Shown: positions 1 to 11,691 of the stretch, piece after piece
How positions within the stretch are numbered: position 1 is the stretch's first letter
Layout: each line of letters starts with the position of its first letter
NCBI GenBank assembly: GCA_039105265.1
Contig: JAPFFF010000015.1
Location: forward strand, 3,515,228 to 3,579,227
Length of the DNA: 64,000 nucleotides
Reading direction: 5' to 3'
From: Tritrichomonas musculus
Taxonomy: Eukaryota; Parabasalia; Tritrichomonadida; Tritrichomonadidae
Program-made: the position numbers and the translations under genes
Notes under the pieces: generated by a model
Databases searched by the model: none
Told to the model about the DNA's origin: nothing
What the model saw: only the letters and a program-made list of their open reading frames with translations

Positions 1-3000
1 TGATAAATTAAACATTGATATTATGTCACCACTTTGTCTAATTGCTTCATTAAAATATTCTTTTGCTAAGCAAGTATTCTTTGGAATACCATCAATTCCA
101 CTTGAATAAATAACGCCAAGATTATTTTTGGCATATTTATCATTAAAGCAAGATGCTTCTTTATATAAACGAATTGATTCTCTAATATCTCTTTTCATGT
201 ATTTACCTTCAAAATAAAAATCACCTAAGTATTTCTGAGCTTCGCGACAATTTAAATATGCTGAATATTGAATATATTTTATCCCTTTAATTATATCTTG
301 CACTGATTCATCAAATAAATAGGCAATACCAAGAAAACAATTGGGATAAGATTTGTTTTGATTCGCTGCAAGAGTTATATAATGAATTCCTTTATGTTTA
401 TCACATGGAACATGGTCACCATTATAATAAAGAGTACCAAGCAAAAATTGGGCATGATAATTATTAAGATTTGCTGCAAGCGTTAAATAATGAATTGCTT
501 TATTTATATCCTGTGGAATATACTTCCCTTCGCTATATATATTGCCTAACATATTTAGGGCATTACTATCATTTTGATTAGCTGCGAGTGTATAATATTG
601 AATTGCTTTATTTATATCTAGTGGAATATATTCTCCTCCATAATAAATATTACCTAACATATTTAGCGACTCACTATCATTTTGATTAGCTGCAAGGGTT
701 AAAAAATAAATTGCTTTGTTTACATCTCGTGCAATATATGTTCCATTATAATAAATTTTTCCAAGTTCATATTGTGAATTAATTTCATTTTGATAAGCTG
801 CGAGTGTAAAATAATGAATGGCTTTGTTTATGTCTCGTGAAACATATTTATTTTCATAATAAATTGTTCCAAGGCAAAATTGTGAAGATATATCATTTTG
901 TTTAGCTGCAAGTGTGAAATAATGAATTGCTTTATTTATATCACGTGAAACATATTTGTCTTTATAATAAATTAATCCAAGATCATATTGTGCTGATGAA
1001 ATATTTCGATTGGCTGCTAATGACAAATAATGAATGGCCTTGTTTATATCAAATTGGATATTTAAATAAATATGTCCAAGTTCATTTTGAGCATTTGCAT
1101 GATTTTGATTTGCTGCGATTTTATAATAAAAAATTGCTTTGTTTATATCAGTTCGGACATGCTCGCCTTTATGATAAATGTAACCCAAATTATATTGTGC
1201 CAATGAAAAATTTCCATTTGCGGCTAATGACAAATAATGTAATCCTTTATCTATATCTTGTGGAACGTATTTTCCATAGTAATATGACATCCCAAGAACA
1301 AATAATGATTCGTTATGATTTTGATTGGCAGCTAATAAAAAATAATGTAACGCTTTTTTTATATCACCTGAATTGTAATAAATAAATCCAAGTGAATATT
1401 GTGCTACTACATTTCCTTGACTTGAAGCTAATGTATAATAATGAATTGATTTATCAATATCGCGTGGTATAGATTTACCACTAATATAAATATCTCCTAA
1501 TACTTTTTGTGCAATACAATTGTCTTGATCAGAAGCCAAAGTCAAATAATGAATCGCTTTATTTATGTCACGTGAAACATATTTATCTTCATAATAAATA
1601 TAGCCAAGATTATATTGTGCTTCTGGATCATTTTGATTTGCAGCTAACTTATAATAATACAAAGATTTATTTATATCTTTTTGATTATAATAAAATACAC
1701 CAAGATATATTTGGGACATTAAATTGTTTTGATTGGCGGCTAAAGTGAAATAATGAATCGCTTTATTAGTATCTTTTAAATTGTATTTACTTGATTTATA
1801 CATCATACCAAGAAAATATTGTGAAATTACATCATTTTGATTTGCTGCTAATGTAAAATAATGAACTGCTTTATTATAATCGTGAGAAATATAGTCATCA
1901 TTAACATAAATCATTCCAAGACAGCATTGTGCAATTGGATGATTTTGATTTGATGCAAGCAACAAATAATAACGTGCTTTTAAAATATCAGATGGATAAC
2001 CTTTTCCTTCCCAAAAAAAACGTCCAAGAAAATATTGTGCATTTGAATCATTTGAAACTTCAGAAAGCGTAAATTTATATAAAAGAATATTAATTACATC
2101 GAAATAATCTTTCCTTTCTTCTCTATTATTTGTAACATTAATATAATTTTCATGATTTTCAATTAATTCAGTTAATGTAAACCTTGGCCCAGAATTAGCA
2201 TAAAACTTTGTTAACAACTTAACATTATTTATTTTTAATAAAGTTTGTATATTAAGATTATTTGGTTCAATTAAGATTACATCATAAATAAACTGAATAA
2301 ATTGCTCTTCGTTTATATTGGTAAAAACATCATTTTCTGTGAATGAAATTGAATTGATTTCAGTAATTATTTTCCTTTTAATTTCATCATTTTTTATTCT
2401 TTCCGATGGTTGATATTTTATGCACGATTGGAATAGACTTTGAATATTATTTGAAGCTCCTTCTATTGTTGGAATATCATGTTCAAGTTCGTAATAATTA
2501 TAATTCAAAATTATATCTTTATTTACAAATACAAAATAAATAACTAAGCCAAATGAATATATATCGCAAGGATATGAAATAAAATCCCCTTGAAATTGTT
2601 CTGGCGACATGTAATTATCTGATCCAAAGTCATTTGAATAATCATTATTTTCCTCTTTTGAAATTGGATGTCTAATTGTTGGAAAGTCTGAAATATAAGG
2701 AATAAAATCATGATCAAGAAGAATGTTGGATGGTTTTATATCTCGATGAATCAATAAGTTTGAATGAAGATAGTCAATTCCTTGAAAAATTCTATTAATT
2801 ATCATCAATGAAAAAAAATGATTTCTTTGTTTGTGATTCGATTTTAAATATTCTTTGAGTGATCCATTACTCATGTACTCATATATTAATCCTGTTATTT
2901 TTTCATTCTCTTTCATGAATCCATAAAATCGAGTTAAAAACTGACTTTGATATTGTTTACAAAATTCAATTTCTCGTTTATTGTCTTTAATTGGAACTCT

Positions 3001-3891
3001 CGACGAATTAAATTTTTTCATCATGAAAACATAAAGTGATTTTCGATGAATGACTAAGTAATGAACAGCTTGGTCATTTATAAGAATATATCTTAATTTT
3101 ATAAATTCATTTTCTTTGAATTCAATATGACAAGTTTGAATGTTTCTATTGGATTGAATTAGATTGATTATTTCATTAAAATTTTTGTTTTCATTCGAAT
3201 CAATAAAAAGCAAATTTGATATTTTCTTTTTGATAAAATCAATTGTATGCCAATTGTCTGATTTATTAAATCTAAAAAATGATTTATCTTTGAAATGGTT
3301 GCTCGGATAAAAATATCTCCTGATCAGATAACCTGCAATTGGACGAATTGAATACTTTACAAATTTATTGAATTTGATTTCTTTAGAAATGGTGGAAAAT
3401 AAACAAAAATTAGTGATTTCTCTATTAGCTTTATCTTCTTCCTCTTTTTCATTAAGTTTCGTTGTGTTTATAATTGAAATTTGTTGCTCATTCAATTCAT
3501 TTAAAAGTGATTTAATTGATGAAATACTCATGTTTTCAATTATAAAGCATTCTTTCTCGAAACAAATTATAAGATCAGAAATATCATCATTGTTTGTATA
3601 TATATCTTTCTCATCACTTTTGTTTTCGGGTAAAAAAAGTTTTTTAAAATTATTTGAAATTTGATATGTGATAAAGTTGAAGTATTTTAAATAATTAAAT
3701 AAAAAGTCCTCAGTGAGTGTTTCTTGGTCTATATTTTCTTCTTCTTCGTCATAATCATTACTTATTTGATTGTTTTCTATTGTTAATATATAAAAGTTAA
3801 AATAAGAATAAAATCCTTGTAGTGTTCCATCTTCAATTTGGTGAATCATTAACTGGTATTCCTCAGGTATGCCTTTAAATTTCAGGCTCAT
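1..3891 (-). CDS. Protein kinase with long Sel1-repeat array (C-terminus beyond left edge)
   Basis: The frame is open from an ATG at 3889-3891 to base 1 (1,297 codons) with no stop, so the C-terminus lies outside the window. Residues about 1-230 are unassigned. A protein-kinase domain follows, with a lysine in YVFMMKKF, catalytic loop HRDIKPSNILLD (about residue 383), then SDFP where DFG is expected, and MSPEQ in the APE position. From about residue 610 to the edge run roughly 20 Sel1-like (TPR-related) repeats of about 36 residues, typically AQYxLGxIYY...DINKAIHYxxLAANQN. At DNA level this is a degenerate repeat of about 108 bp. Kinase-Sel1 fusions form large families in trichomonads and are probably scaffolded signalling kinases. 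The HRD aspartate is kept and only the glycine of DFG is replaced, so activity is uncertain. Family call is firm; substrate is unknown. Confidence 0.88.
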   Translation of the reverse strand, partial: MSLKFKGIPEEYQLMIHQIEDGTLQGFYSYFNFYILTIENNQISNDYDEEEENIDQETLTEDFLFNYLKYFNFITYQISNNFKKLFLPENKSDEKDIYTNNDDISDLIICFEKECFIIENMSISSIKSLLNELNEQQISIINTTKLNEKEEEDKANREITNFCLFSTISKEIKFNKFVKYSIRPIAGYLIRRYFYPSNHFKDKSFFRFNKSDNWHTIDFIKKKISNLLFIDSNENKNFNEIINLIQSNRNIQTCHIEFKENEFIKLRYILINDQAVHYLVIHRKSLYVFMMKKFNSSRVPIKDNKREIEFCKQYQSQFLTRFYGFMKENEKITGLIYEYMSNGSLKEYLKSNHKQRNHFFSLMIINRIFQGIDYLHSNLLIHRDIKPSNILLDHDFIPYISDFPTIRHPISKEENNDYSNDFGSDNYMSPEQFQGDFISYPCDIYSFGLVIYFVFVNKDIILNYNYYELEHDIPTIEGASNNIQSLFQSCIKYQPSERIKNDEIKRKIITEINSISFTENDVFTNINEEQFIQFIYDVILIEPNNLNIQTLLKINNVKLLTKFYANSGPRFTLTELIENHENYINVTNNREERKDYFDVINILLYKFTLSEVSNDSNAQYFLGRFFWEGKGYPSDILKARYYLLLASNQNHPIAQCCLGMIYVNDDYISHDYNKAVHYFTLAANQNDVISQYFLGMMYKSSKYNLKDTNKAIHYFTLAANQNNLMSQIYLGVFYYNQKDINKSLYYYKLAANQNDPEAQYNLGYIYYEDKYVSRDINKAIHYLTLASDQDNCIAQKVLGDIYISGKSIPRDIDKSIHYYTLASSQGNVVAQYSLGFIYYNSGDIKKALHYFLLAANQNHNESLFVLGMSYYYGKYVPQDIDKGLHYLSLAANGNFSLAQYNLGYIYHKGEHVRTDINKAIFYYKIAANQNHANAQNELGHIYLNIQFDINKAIHYLSLAANRNISSAQYDLGLIYYKDKYVSRDINKAIHYFTLAAKQNDISSQFCLGTIYYENKYVSRDINKAIHYFTLAAYQNEINSQYELGKIYYNGTYIARDVNKAIYFLTLAANQNDSESLNMLGNIYYGGEYIPLDINKAIQYYTLAANQNDSNALNMLGNIYSEGKYIPQDINKAIHYLTLAANLNNYHAQFLLGTLYYNGDHVPCDKHKGIHYITLAANQNKSYPNCFLGIAYLFDESVQDIIKGIKYIQYSAYLNCREAQKYLGDFYFEGKYMKRDIRESIRLYKEASCFNDKYAKNNLGVIYSSGIDGIPKNTCLAKEYFNEAIRQSGDIISMFNLS

Positions 3892-5084
3892 TGTTTTATA
3901 AAGTTAATTATAACGATCAAAAAGCTTTCAATTTAACAATATATAAAGGAGCTCCTTTATATATTACGAAATAATTTCATACTGAAATAAAAATCAAGTA
4001 TTTTGGATTTCATTCTATAATCAAAGAAAGATGGTTCAATATATAGATAAATATATTTAATTCCAACAGTAAGAGCTGTCAAAACAAACTTATTGATTCA
4101 ATTGGTGTCCATATAAGCATTCCAAATGGCTTGAATATGAATTCAAATGACAGTTTTTCATCACAATCAGTGAAGGTGCTCATGATCTAAATTCAGAGCC
4201 AAGACAGAAAGGAAATGTCAACGGAAAAGCTGATTATTGTGAATACATTGTTAGAACAGGAATCGGAAATAGCTTTTTTTTTGTTTAAAATCATCTTTAT
4301 TATGAGCATTCGCATATAAACAAGAAAGCGCATATATTTTTTATATCAATAAACGTTCTATAAGTTACTTTACAACAAAGAAAATAAAAATTTTTATCAA
4401 AATATTATATGAATATTTTATTGTATTAGTATAAAATCGGTTTTACAGTCTTTTTTTCATAATATTATATGAATATTTTATAATTTTATAATATTAGTAG
4501 CTAGGCTTGTTAAGTTCCGATATCGATTTTCCATTGATTGGCATTGATATCGATATCAAGTGTATGTTTAAATATTAAAACTTGATATCAATATCGAGAT
4601 TTTAAAAACATAAAATATTCTTTTCTTGATATAATTTTTTTTTCTTGCAAAAGTGCAAATATCCAATTTTAACAAGTAATTACAATATGTTCCATAAATT
4701 ATATCTTTTATCAGAATACAGTATATTGATGGAAATATACTACAAAAATTAGTTTTGAGCTTGACTTAAATTGTAAAAATTAAAAATTTAAATAGAAATA
4801 ATCAGTTAGTTCAGTAATTATTGTCGGAGAATATGTAATTGCTTTAATACTATTGCTATATTTGGTTTAATTTGTTGATAGGGAGAATAATGTCTTTGGT
4901 AAACTCAAAAAATGGCAAAATACTAGGAAATTAAATAAATCATTTATCATAAGTTTATAAAAGAAAAAATATATTATTTTAATATGTTTTATGAAATATA
5001 TTATTTTAATTATTTTTTGTTAAAAAAAATTAAAATAATAATTATATGAAATTTGCATTTTCAAAACTAAATATTGCTTATTTT
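3892..5084. other. Intergenic region with a coding-like scrap and short repeats
   Basis: No intact gene is visible. Around 4165-4270 the + strand can be read as a protein-like scrap (GAHDLNSEPRQKGN, then a Cys/Tyr-rich part) bounded by stops and frame changes, so it may be a decayed host gene piece of unknown family. A 20-bp direct repeat, aatattatatgaatatttta, occurs at 4401-4420 and 4461-4480. Positions 4546-4560 and 4581-4595 form a 15-bp near-perfect inverted repeat (gatatcgatatcaag against cttgatatcaatatc). The rest is A/T-rich. Confidence 0.4.
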
Positions 5085-7115
5085 TTAAATTGCGATTGAA
5101 GAATCACCTTGTGTAGAAGTTGTTGATTGATTCTTCTTCTTAATGACAAGGAAGTAAACAAGGAGTGCAATAATTGCTGCAACGACAACAACGCATGCGA
5201 TAACAATACCTGCAATTGCACCACCAGAGAGTTTATTTTTCTTCTTTCCACCTGAATCGATTTTCTTGGCAACAACTTTATTTTCAGATGATGATTTTTC
5301 ACATTTTGCATCACCGAAATCACCCGATACTTTCCTAGCCCATTCATCACAGGTTTCATTATTAAAATTAGATGGAGATTCTTTAGCAATTGTCATTGTT
5401 TCATCTTCAAGAATTGTGTTTGTTGTCGTACTAGAAACTCTTATTGATCCTGGAATTTGATCCAGAATTCCTTCAAAAATATTAGCACCTTCTTTTTGTG
5501 CTTGACTATATAATATTCTGATATCCTTACCTTCGTATTTGACTTTTTGGCCAATTTTAATTGTTGATGATGGAGCTACTGATAAATCATTTTTAATTTC
5601 AACACCTTGGAGATTTGCAGTTGCACCTTGCTGGACGTTAACATGATTTGCAGAAATGTTTTTATCTGGATCATTATTTTCAACATTACCCTTATTGAAT
5701 AAGTTGATATAATCGAACTCAATGTTATTTTGAGGAACTAATGTAATTACATCATTGGTCGTCAAATTTTTGAGTTTTAATACGCCATCAAATGAATTTT
5801 GAAGGCCTAAAGTAAGTTTTCTTGTGGCTTTACTTTCAATTGAAACTCCGTCTGATTGATTATTGAAATTAAGAGTTGCATCTGCTGCTTGAGGAGCGAG
5901 GATGCATTTAGCATTTTCATCTTGAGGAGAAACGTCTAGTTTATTTCCTTTGAGATTCAATCTAACATTATCATAAATATTATGTTCTATATTAAGTTTT
6001 TTAATGCCGTCATCAACAGTTCCTGTGAATACAGCAAATTTATTATCTTTTATGTTATCGTTATCTGGAATAGTCAAGTTAAAATCGGTTCCAGATATTT
6101 CAACATATTCATCTGGTATATTTAATTCTTCTTTAAGTCGGTCAATTTCAACTTGTCCAATTGGAATAAGGCATTGTCCGTCAGTTGTTAGTTCATAGCC
6201 TGTATCACATTCACATTGGCCTTCTGTAGCAAGAGACTTAAAGTGTTTCTTTACATCACAAAAAGCACATACATTAGGTGTATCTGAATTGCATTTCACG
6301 CATCCGTTAATGGTTATATTGCACCCTGATGTTGTTGGATAATCGCAAACTCCTTGATCATTTGGTTCAAGAAATTCATATAAGCATTCGCATTTTCCAT
6401 CATTTAATTTATAACCTTTTAATGTATCGCATATAGAGCAGGCATTTACATCTGATTCGCAAGATATGCATCCTTGAATTGATACATTACATCCGGATGA
6501 AGTTGGTGGGGCACATGCTCCATTATCATTTGGTTTGTATCCTGCATAAGCGCATTCGCATATAAAACTGCCATTTTCTAATTGTGTAGGTTGGTACTTA
6601 AAGTTATCTTCAACATTGCATGTAGCGCATTTATCTGATGTTTCTGCGAGGCAATACAAGCACCCTACAACTTCATTTGTGCACTTTCCTCGTTTAAGAA
6701 CACAATAAGAATCAATCAATTCATATCTATCATTGCATGTGCATTTTCCATCAACTGGTTTTTCATTCATATTAGGGTCATTAGTAGTTTCGCAAACAGC
6801 ACATTTGTTCAATGATGAATCACAGTATTTGCATCCACTTGGTGTGGCATCTGGATCGCAAATGTAAGCATCAAAAATGCAATCTTTTAATTATCATTTT
6901 CTTTATTTTCTTTATAACCTAATAAGCAACTTATGCACTGCTGTGAAGAATCACATTTACATCCATCTGGGCATTTATCTCCTGATGGTGCAACGCATTC
7001 TTTGTCTCCATTCAATGTTGATTGACCATTGCAGCTTCCACATTTTGTTGGTTCAGCTTGATCGCAAGTAGCGCAATCGGTTGGTCCTGTTCCGATATTA
7101 CATTGATCTCCTGAT
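5085..7115 (-). pseudogene. Cysteine-rich membrane-anchored surface protein, 5'-truncated and frame-disrupted
   Basis: The long frame 5085-6890 encodes CxxC-type cysteine-rich modules of about 50 residues (CNITINGCVKCNSDTPNVCAFC and relatives). A threonine/asparagine-rich beta-like region follows, then a C-terminal anchor (GGAIAGIVIACVVVVAAIIA), a basic stop-transfer KKKN and a short Ser/Thr tail. That tail is characteristic of trichomonad surface proteins. The first codon of the longest stretch is not ATG. Further upstream (about 6885-7115) the same module type (CATCDQAEPTKCGSC) continues in another frame and ends at a TAA, and no ATG or signal peptide is found before the frame closes. This is therefore a 5'-truncated host gene with one frame change near 6885, or an assembly error or unrecognised intron. 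The intact version would be a type I surface protein, possibly an adhesin; its ligand is unknown. Confidence 0.7.
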
Positions 7116-8590
7116 AAAAATATAATAAATATTTATATAAATTAAAAACATTAATAAAAATATTAAAATATTTTTATCTTTATTTAAACGTATATTATTA
7201 TTCATTTTTTAATGAATTATCATGATGAATAATTCATTACATTTTCTAAGGAAGAATATTGAATCCAATTTCTTTTTCTTCCTTAGAAAATGGCCTTCTA
7301 CTGCAATAATGTTATATTTCTGCTATATTAATTTCAAAATCACATAAAAAATACTTAAAATAATTAAAAACAAAATTATGTCATTGATTTTTTTTATTGA
7401 AGCCAGAAAGATTGATCATTTTAACGACATTCATCATTGCAACATTTTTTATAAGTAAATTGATAAATCATGGTTGCTAAATTGGAGTTATCAAGTTGAT
7501 CAAGATTGCAATTTTTGAAAAAAAGTAGATATCCTTTATCATTGAGTCATATGTAAAACATATCGCCGTTTTGATTGAACGAAATGGAAATAAAAAGAAG
7601 GAGAAAAGGCTGGCCTTTGTGATATTTAGTATTTTTTTATGTTGGGCCATAACTACTAAATAAATATCAAATTATATGACCTTAATTGTTTGTCCAAAAA
7701 TTCTGCATTTGAAGATCTATCCATTTTTCCGTAAAACCAAGAGCAAAAAAATATCACCACCATTTTCAAAAAACTAAAAATTGTTAGGAATGATCATATA
7801 TTATAAAATAAATAATTTATTTGAGCTTTTGTACTAAAAAATGGTGAGATTCTTAAAGAAACAAATTATTAACTTAATATATTCAATAAAATGAATAAAA
7901 TTGAGAGAAATTGGCAGAGATCTTACAAAAAAAATTTAAAATTGACCTTGAAAAAGGCGCTTTTTTTTTTTTTTTTTTTTTTTTTTTTGTTTATTGGCAA
8001 AAGTGATCTTGGAATATTTGTTGATTCAAAACAGATTTCTGAAGATGATAATGGTTTATTAAAGATGAGTTTCTGATGGTAATTGAAGATGATAAGTTAC
8101 AGATGTCAATTAAAGATGATTGAATATGAACTACAATTTGCATATATATATAGAAAAATATGGGGTAGCGAGACAAAAATGGAATTTATGTAACGATATG
8201 ATAAATTTCTTATGAAGTTAAGTAGGGTGTAATAATTTACACGCCTCCTAAGGTATACTACTTATGAAACTTTAAATTAAGTTATTAAATAAACTAAATA
8301 ATGCTTTAAAATTAAATAATTTTGATTATATGATGCATACTATCATATTTTTATCAGCTACAAACGAAATAAATATATCAGAATTTTTTTAACTTTCATT
8401 CTATTAATTATGAAAAGTGAAGTAAAAGTCCATAATTTTTCAATTACTATTCAAAAAAAAGTAGACTTTAAAAGGATGAAACCTCATACTTTTTCAACAC
8501 TCAATTTGGTGAAATCATATATAATTTCTTGGTTACTTCATTCAAAATACTCCAAATATAATGTATCAAATAAAAATTGAAAATGAACAT
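7116..8590. other. Intergenic region: hairpin and long T tract
   Basis: No gene is supported. Positions 7240-7256 (cattttctaaggaagaa) and 7276-7292 are perfect 17-bp inverted repeats separated by 19 bases. A run of about 28 T lies near 7961-7988. Short frames here (for example 7891-8076) are low-complexity and have no recognisable content. Confidence 0.5.
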
Positions 8591-10504
8591 TTATTTAATT
8601 TCATATTTTGAAAGAATATTAAAAACATTTTTATTTTTAATATCCTTTAATATATCAACATCTAATTCCACATTTCTATATACAGTATAACCTGTATCAA
8701 TTTTTTTACACTGGCTTTTCACTTTTGTATCAATTCTTTTTGATTTCAAAATAATTTCAAGGATTTCCAAATTTTCATGTAAAGCAGCTGCATAAAAAAT
8801 AGACAAATTATTCGTGTTTTTTGAATGACCATATATATAGCATGAATAGCATATTTTATTAACATCAATTTGATCAAGTGAAAGAATTATATTTACTATA
8901 TCAGAATTATCTGTATAAATCGAAATTTCTAATGGAGTCAATTTTTTTTCAGCAGAAAAACCGAGAGTTGCAAGACCCCCAGAAGATACCAAATATTCAA
9001 GTTTATTTAGATCAATTTTGGTGTAATTCAAGATCATATATATTAAATCAAAATATTGATGTTTTATTGCAATATGAAAAGGATTTCTGTATTGTGGAGT
9101 AAACATTTCAAATCTTGCGCCAGATGAGTCAAACCAGCTGCATTCATTCAAATCCAAATTTTTAGACAAAATAAAACGAACACAATCGACAGAATTATAT
9201 AAAAATATTGGCATTAATTGTGCATATTTATATTCTTTTTTTCTATTATTTTGATTTGATAAATTAACTGAATCAAGTCTAATAAATTTGCTAAATATAA
9301 CATAGTTGCCACTTTTTGATAACTCTAAATTAACGTTTATTTTTGAATCATGCATTTCAATTGCTGGTACAAATTCATATTGAAATGATGCTTTTATGCA
9401 TTCTTCATCCATTTTAATGTTTAGATCATTGATAAGCCAATTAAAAACATCAAAACGATGATAACGAATTGCACACAAAAGACTTTGTGAAGTGAAGTGA
9501 ATTCCATTTTCAAGGACAATTTTGCATATTTCAATATCACCTCCACAAGCAGCAAAGTCACTCAATACGAATTTTTTATTAGCCAAATAATATTGATTTT
9601 TATTTTTATCAATTTGATATTTTCTTTCTTCTTCAAAATTCAATTCTGTTGCCAACTTTTTGAAGCACTTTTTTGAATTGTAAAATGCAGAATATTGAAG
9701 AAAAGAGCAACCAAACATTGTCATCTCATTTCTATCAATTAAACTCAATTTAATACGACCATTATTTGTACCAATTAATTTATCATTATCATCACGAATT
9801 GCAATGGCCATCTCATCCATGTTCAGGCAAGATCTCATCACTTTTTGATAGGTTGACTTTTTCAATTCAATTTTGATGCTCTCATAAAAAATTTCAAGAT
9901 TTGAATAGTGAAAATTCAGGTCAGTTTTTTCATTTAAATATAAAAATCTCATGTATGAACGATATGGATTATAATCCATATTATCTGTTGTAAAATAGAA
10001 TGACATGTCAAAAATTAATGACTTTTCAAAAGGTTGCAAATCTTTTTCTTCAAGAATTTTTTTCGAAATTGACAAATAAACAAAAAGATCGGCAAAATTG
10101 TCAAAACACCAGAAAATTTGTGATTTGACAAAGGAAAGAAGATGTTGATGTTTTGCTATAATTGTTTTCGATAGTTCTACGTAAAAATCGGTGTTGTTCA
10201 TGCGAATTGATGTGAAAAGCATCAATTCGTGAAGATAAAGACGAATATTTTCATCTTCAGACGAAATTGAGAAAAGTTGTGTATATGCATCTTGGATAAT
10301 TTTTTCTTTGTCATTGTTTTCTTTAAAATTTTGTCCATATTCTTCAATTATTTCTTGAATTTTTTGAACATCTTTAATTGATAATGATGAGTGGGTCAAA
10401 AGTGAATATGGAGGTTCTACTGGAGTTGATATATGATTATAACTATCTTGATTGATTTCATTTGATTTGACGAAATATGATTTAATCCAATTAAAAAACA
10501 TCAT
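8591..10504 (-). CDS. Ankyrin-repeat / DUF3447-type protein
   Basis: This is a 637-residue frame from an ATG at 10502-10504. The N-terminal half has the helical layout of the large trichomonad DUF3447/ankyrin family: IxEYGQNFxE near residue 50, then a region on how many events occur per position (FDVFNWLINDLNIKMDEECI, about residues 350-370). The C-terminal half (about 430-630) has degenerate ankyrin repeats such as NPFHIAIKHQYFDLIYMILN, TPLEISIYTDNSDIVNIIL and SIFYAAALHENLEILEIIL. It lacks a signal peptide and membrane segment, so it is presumably cytosolic and protein-binding. These families have hundreds of members in trichomonads and individual functions are unknown. It stands alone, with long spacers on both sides. 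Confidence 0.82.
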   Translation of the reverse strand: MMFFNWIKSYFVKSNEINQDSYNHISTPVEPPYSLLTHSSLSIKDVQKIQEIIEEYGQNFKENNDKEKIIQDAYTQLFSISSEDENIRLYLHELMLFTSIRMNNTDFYVELSKTIIAKHQHLLSFVKSQIFWCFDNFADLFVYLSISKKILEEKDLQPFEKSLIFDMSFYFTTDNMDYNPYRSYMRFLYLNEKTDLNFHYSNLEIFYESIKIELKKSTYQKVMRSCLNMDEMAIAIRDDNDKLIGTNNGRIKLSLIDRNEMTMFGCSFLQYSAFYNSKKCFKKLATELNFEEERKYQIDKNKNQYYLANKKFVLSDFAACGGDIEICKIVLENGIHFTSQSLLCAIRYHRFDVFNWLINDLNIKMDEECIKASFQYEFVPAIEMHDSKINVNLELSKSGNYVIFSKFIRLDSVNLSNQNNRKKEYKYAQLMPIFLYNSVDCVRFILSKNLDLNECSWFDSSGARFEMFTPQYRNPFHIAIKHQYFDLIYMILNYTKIDLNKLEYLVSSGGLATLGFSAEKKLTPLEISIYTDNSDIVNIILSLDQIDVNKICYSCYIYGHSKNTNNLSIFYAAALHENLEILEIILKSKRIDTKVKSQCKKIDTGYTVYRNVELDVDILKDIKNKNVFNILSKYEIK

Positions 10505-11113
10505 TTTGGTTTGATATTTTTCTCAATAAATTTGTTCGACCAAAAAAAATCTCAATTTTAACAGTAGAAATAAAAAGCAAAAGGGTTACAAGCTTTTTGT
10601 AAATGAAAGTCATCACACCTTGCAGTTCAAATTAATGATTAAAAAATTATAAAACTTTTTATGGAAAAGAAAAAATAAACCATCATTTCCTATATTAAAA
10701 GAATACGTTTTATTTGTTAGTTGAAAAAGAAAATATCGAAATTATCCAATCAGATACTCAAATCAATCGACATTAATGGAATGTATAAATTTTTTTTATT
10801 TTTTAAAAATCACTATTCGATCAATATTATATATATTAGATTAAAGATTTGTGTAGTTAATGTGAAAATCAGTGTAACTGAACTGAAAATTGACAGCTTA
10901 AATTTGGTTGTAATAAAAAATCTTTTTATATTAATCATATCTAAAACTGAATTTGAAATGATGCTTTCCTTTCATTACATTCTTTGCTATTCCATCTCCA
11001 TTGAAAAGCATCTGTGCATACTCAATGCATACTTGTTTTAATCCTTGATCTTTATCTACTTTAATGTAACTATTTTTATACTTATTATAATCTGTTTATT
11101 TAAGGCATATGTA
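10505..11113. other. Intergenic region upstream of tRNA-Lys
   Basis: A/T-rich spacer. The only frame longer than 100 codons (10721-11041, +) starts at TTG, is low-complexity and has no recognisable features, so it was not called. Confidence 0.5.
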
Positions 11114-11187
11114 GCCTTCGTAGCTCAACCGGCTAGAGCATAAGACTCTTAATCTTGGGGTTGCGGGTTCGAGTCCCGCCGGAGGCT
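11114..11187 (+). tRNA. tRNA-Lys (anticodon CUU)
   Basis: A 74-nt cloverleaf with no intron. The acceptor stem is GCCTTCG/CGGAGGC with one G-U pair. The D arm is GCTC...GAGC, and the anticodon stem TAAGA/TCTTG has loop CTCTTAA. The T arm is GCGGG-TTCGAGT-CCCGC, and the discriminator is T. A-box and B-box (GGTTCGAGTCC) internal Pol III promoters are intact. A T-run (ttttttt) follows within a few bases and would serve as the Pol III terminator. Confidence 0.95.
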
Positions 11188-11691
11188 GATTTTTTTTCTG
11201 AAAAGATTGTTATATGATAATACAAAATATCGAGTAAACTTATTTCAAGCACTTTTATTGTTATTTATTCAAATAATTAATTAATAAAATTGCAAACTCT
11301 CATTTTATTGTGTATTTTTATTAAAAAATTATATTGTAAAAATTACCATTTAATCAAGTTATTTTTTAACTTTTTGAATAATTTATATTATTAAAAAGTG
11401 GTATCGTGTTACTGCTTTTGATTCCAGTTTATTTTTTTCAAAAAAAAAACACCAAATCCAGATTTTTTAAAATTTTCACGATTTTAAAATTGACAATATT
11501 GCTTTTTGTTTTAGAAAAAATTTCTGAACTATAATTTTTTCCTTCAGAATTATTTGAATGGTGAAGCATAAATTGAATTGTTATATCGCCAAATGCATTG
11601 GATTTATATCGTAAGATCTCAAAATTTGTTAACATGATTGGATTTTTTTGAAAAATTGAGTAAAAAGTACAATTTTCTTTTCAAATTTCAT
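11188..11691. other. Intergenic region between tRNA-Lys and the dehydrogenase gene
   Basis: Low-complexity A/T spacer. It contains taactttttgaat (the complement of attcaaaaagtta) near 11360, a word that recurs in the small transposons of this window. No gene is seen. Confidence 0.4.

Noticed and set aside
927-1748. Two + strand frames within the Sel1-kinase gene
   Set aside because: Antisense reflections of the 36-residue repeat; the minus-strand repeat protein explains the sequence.
7891-8176. Short frames around the 28-T tract
   Set aside because: Homopolymer-driven low-complexity frames with no support.
10721-11041. 106-codon + strand frame upstream of tRNA-Lys
   Set aside because: Starts at TTG, low-complexity Ile/Leu/Lys-rich composition typical of A/T spacer, no motif.
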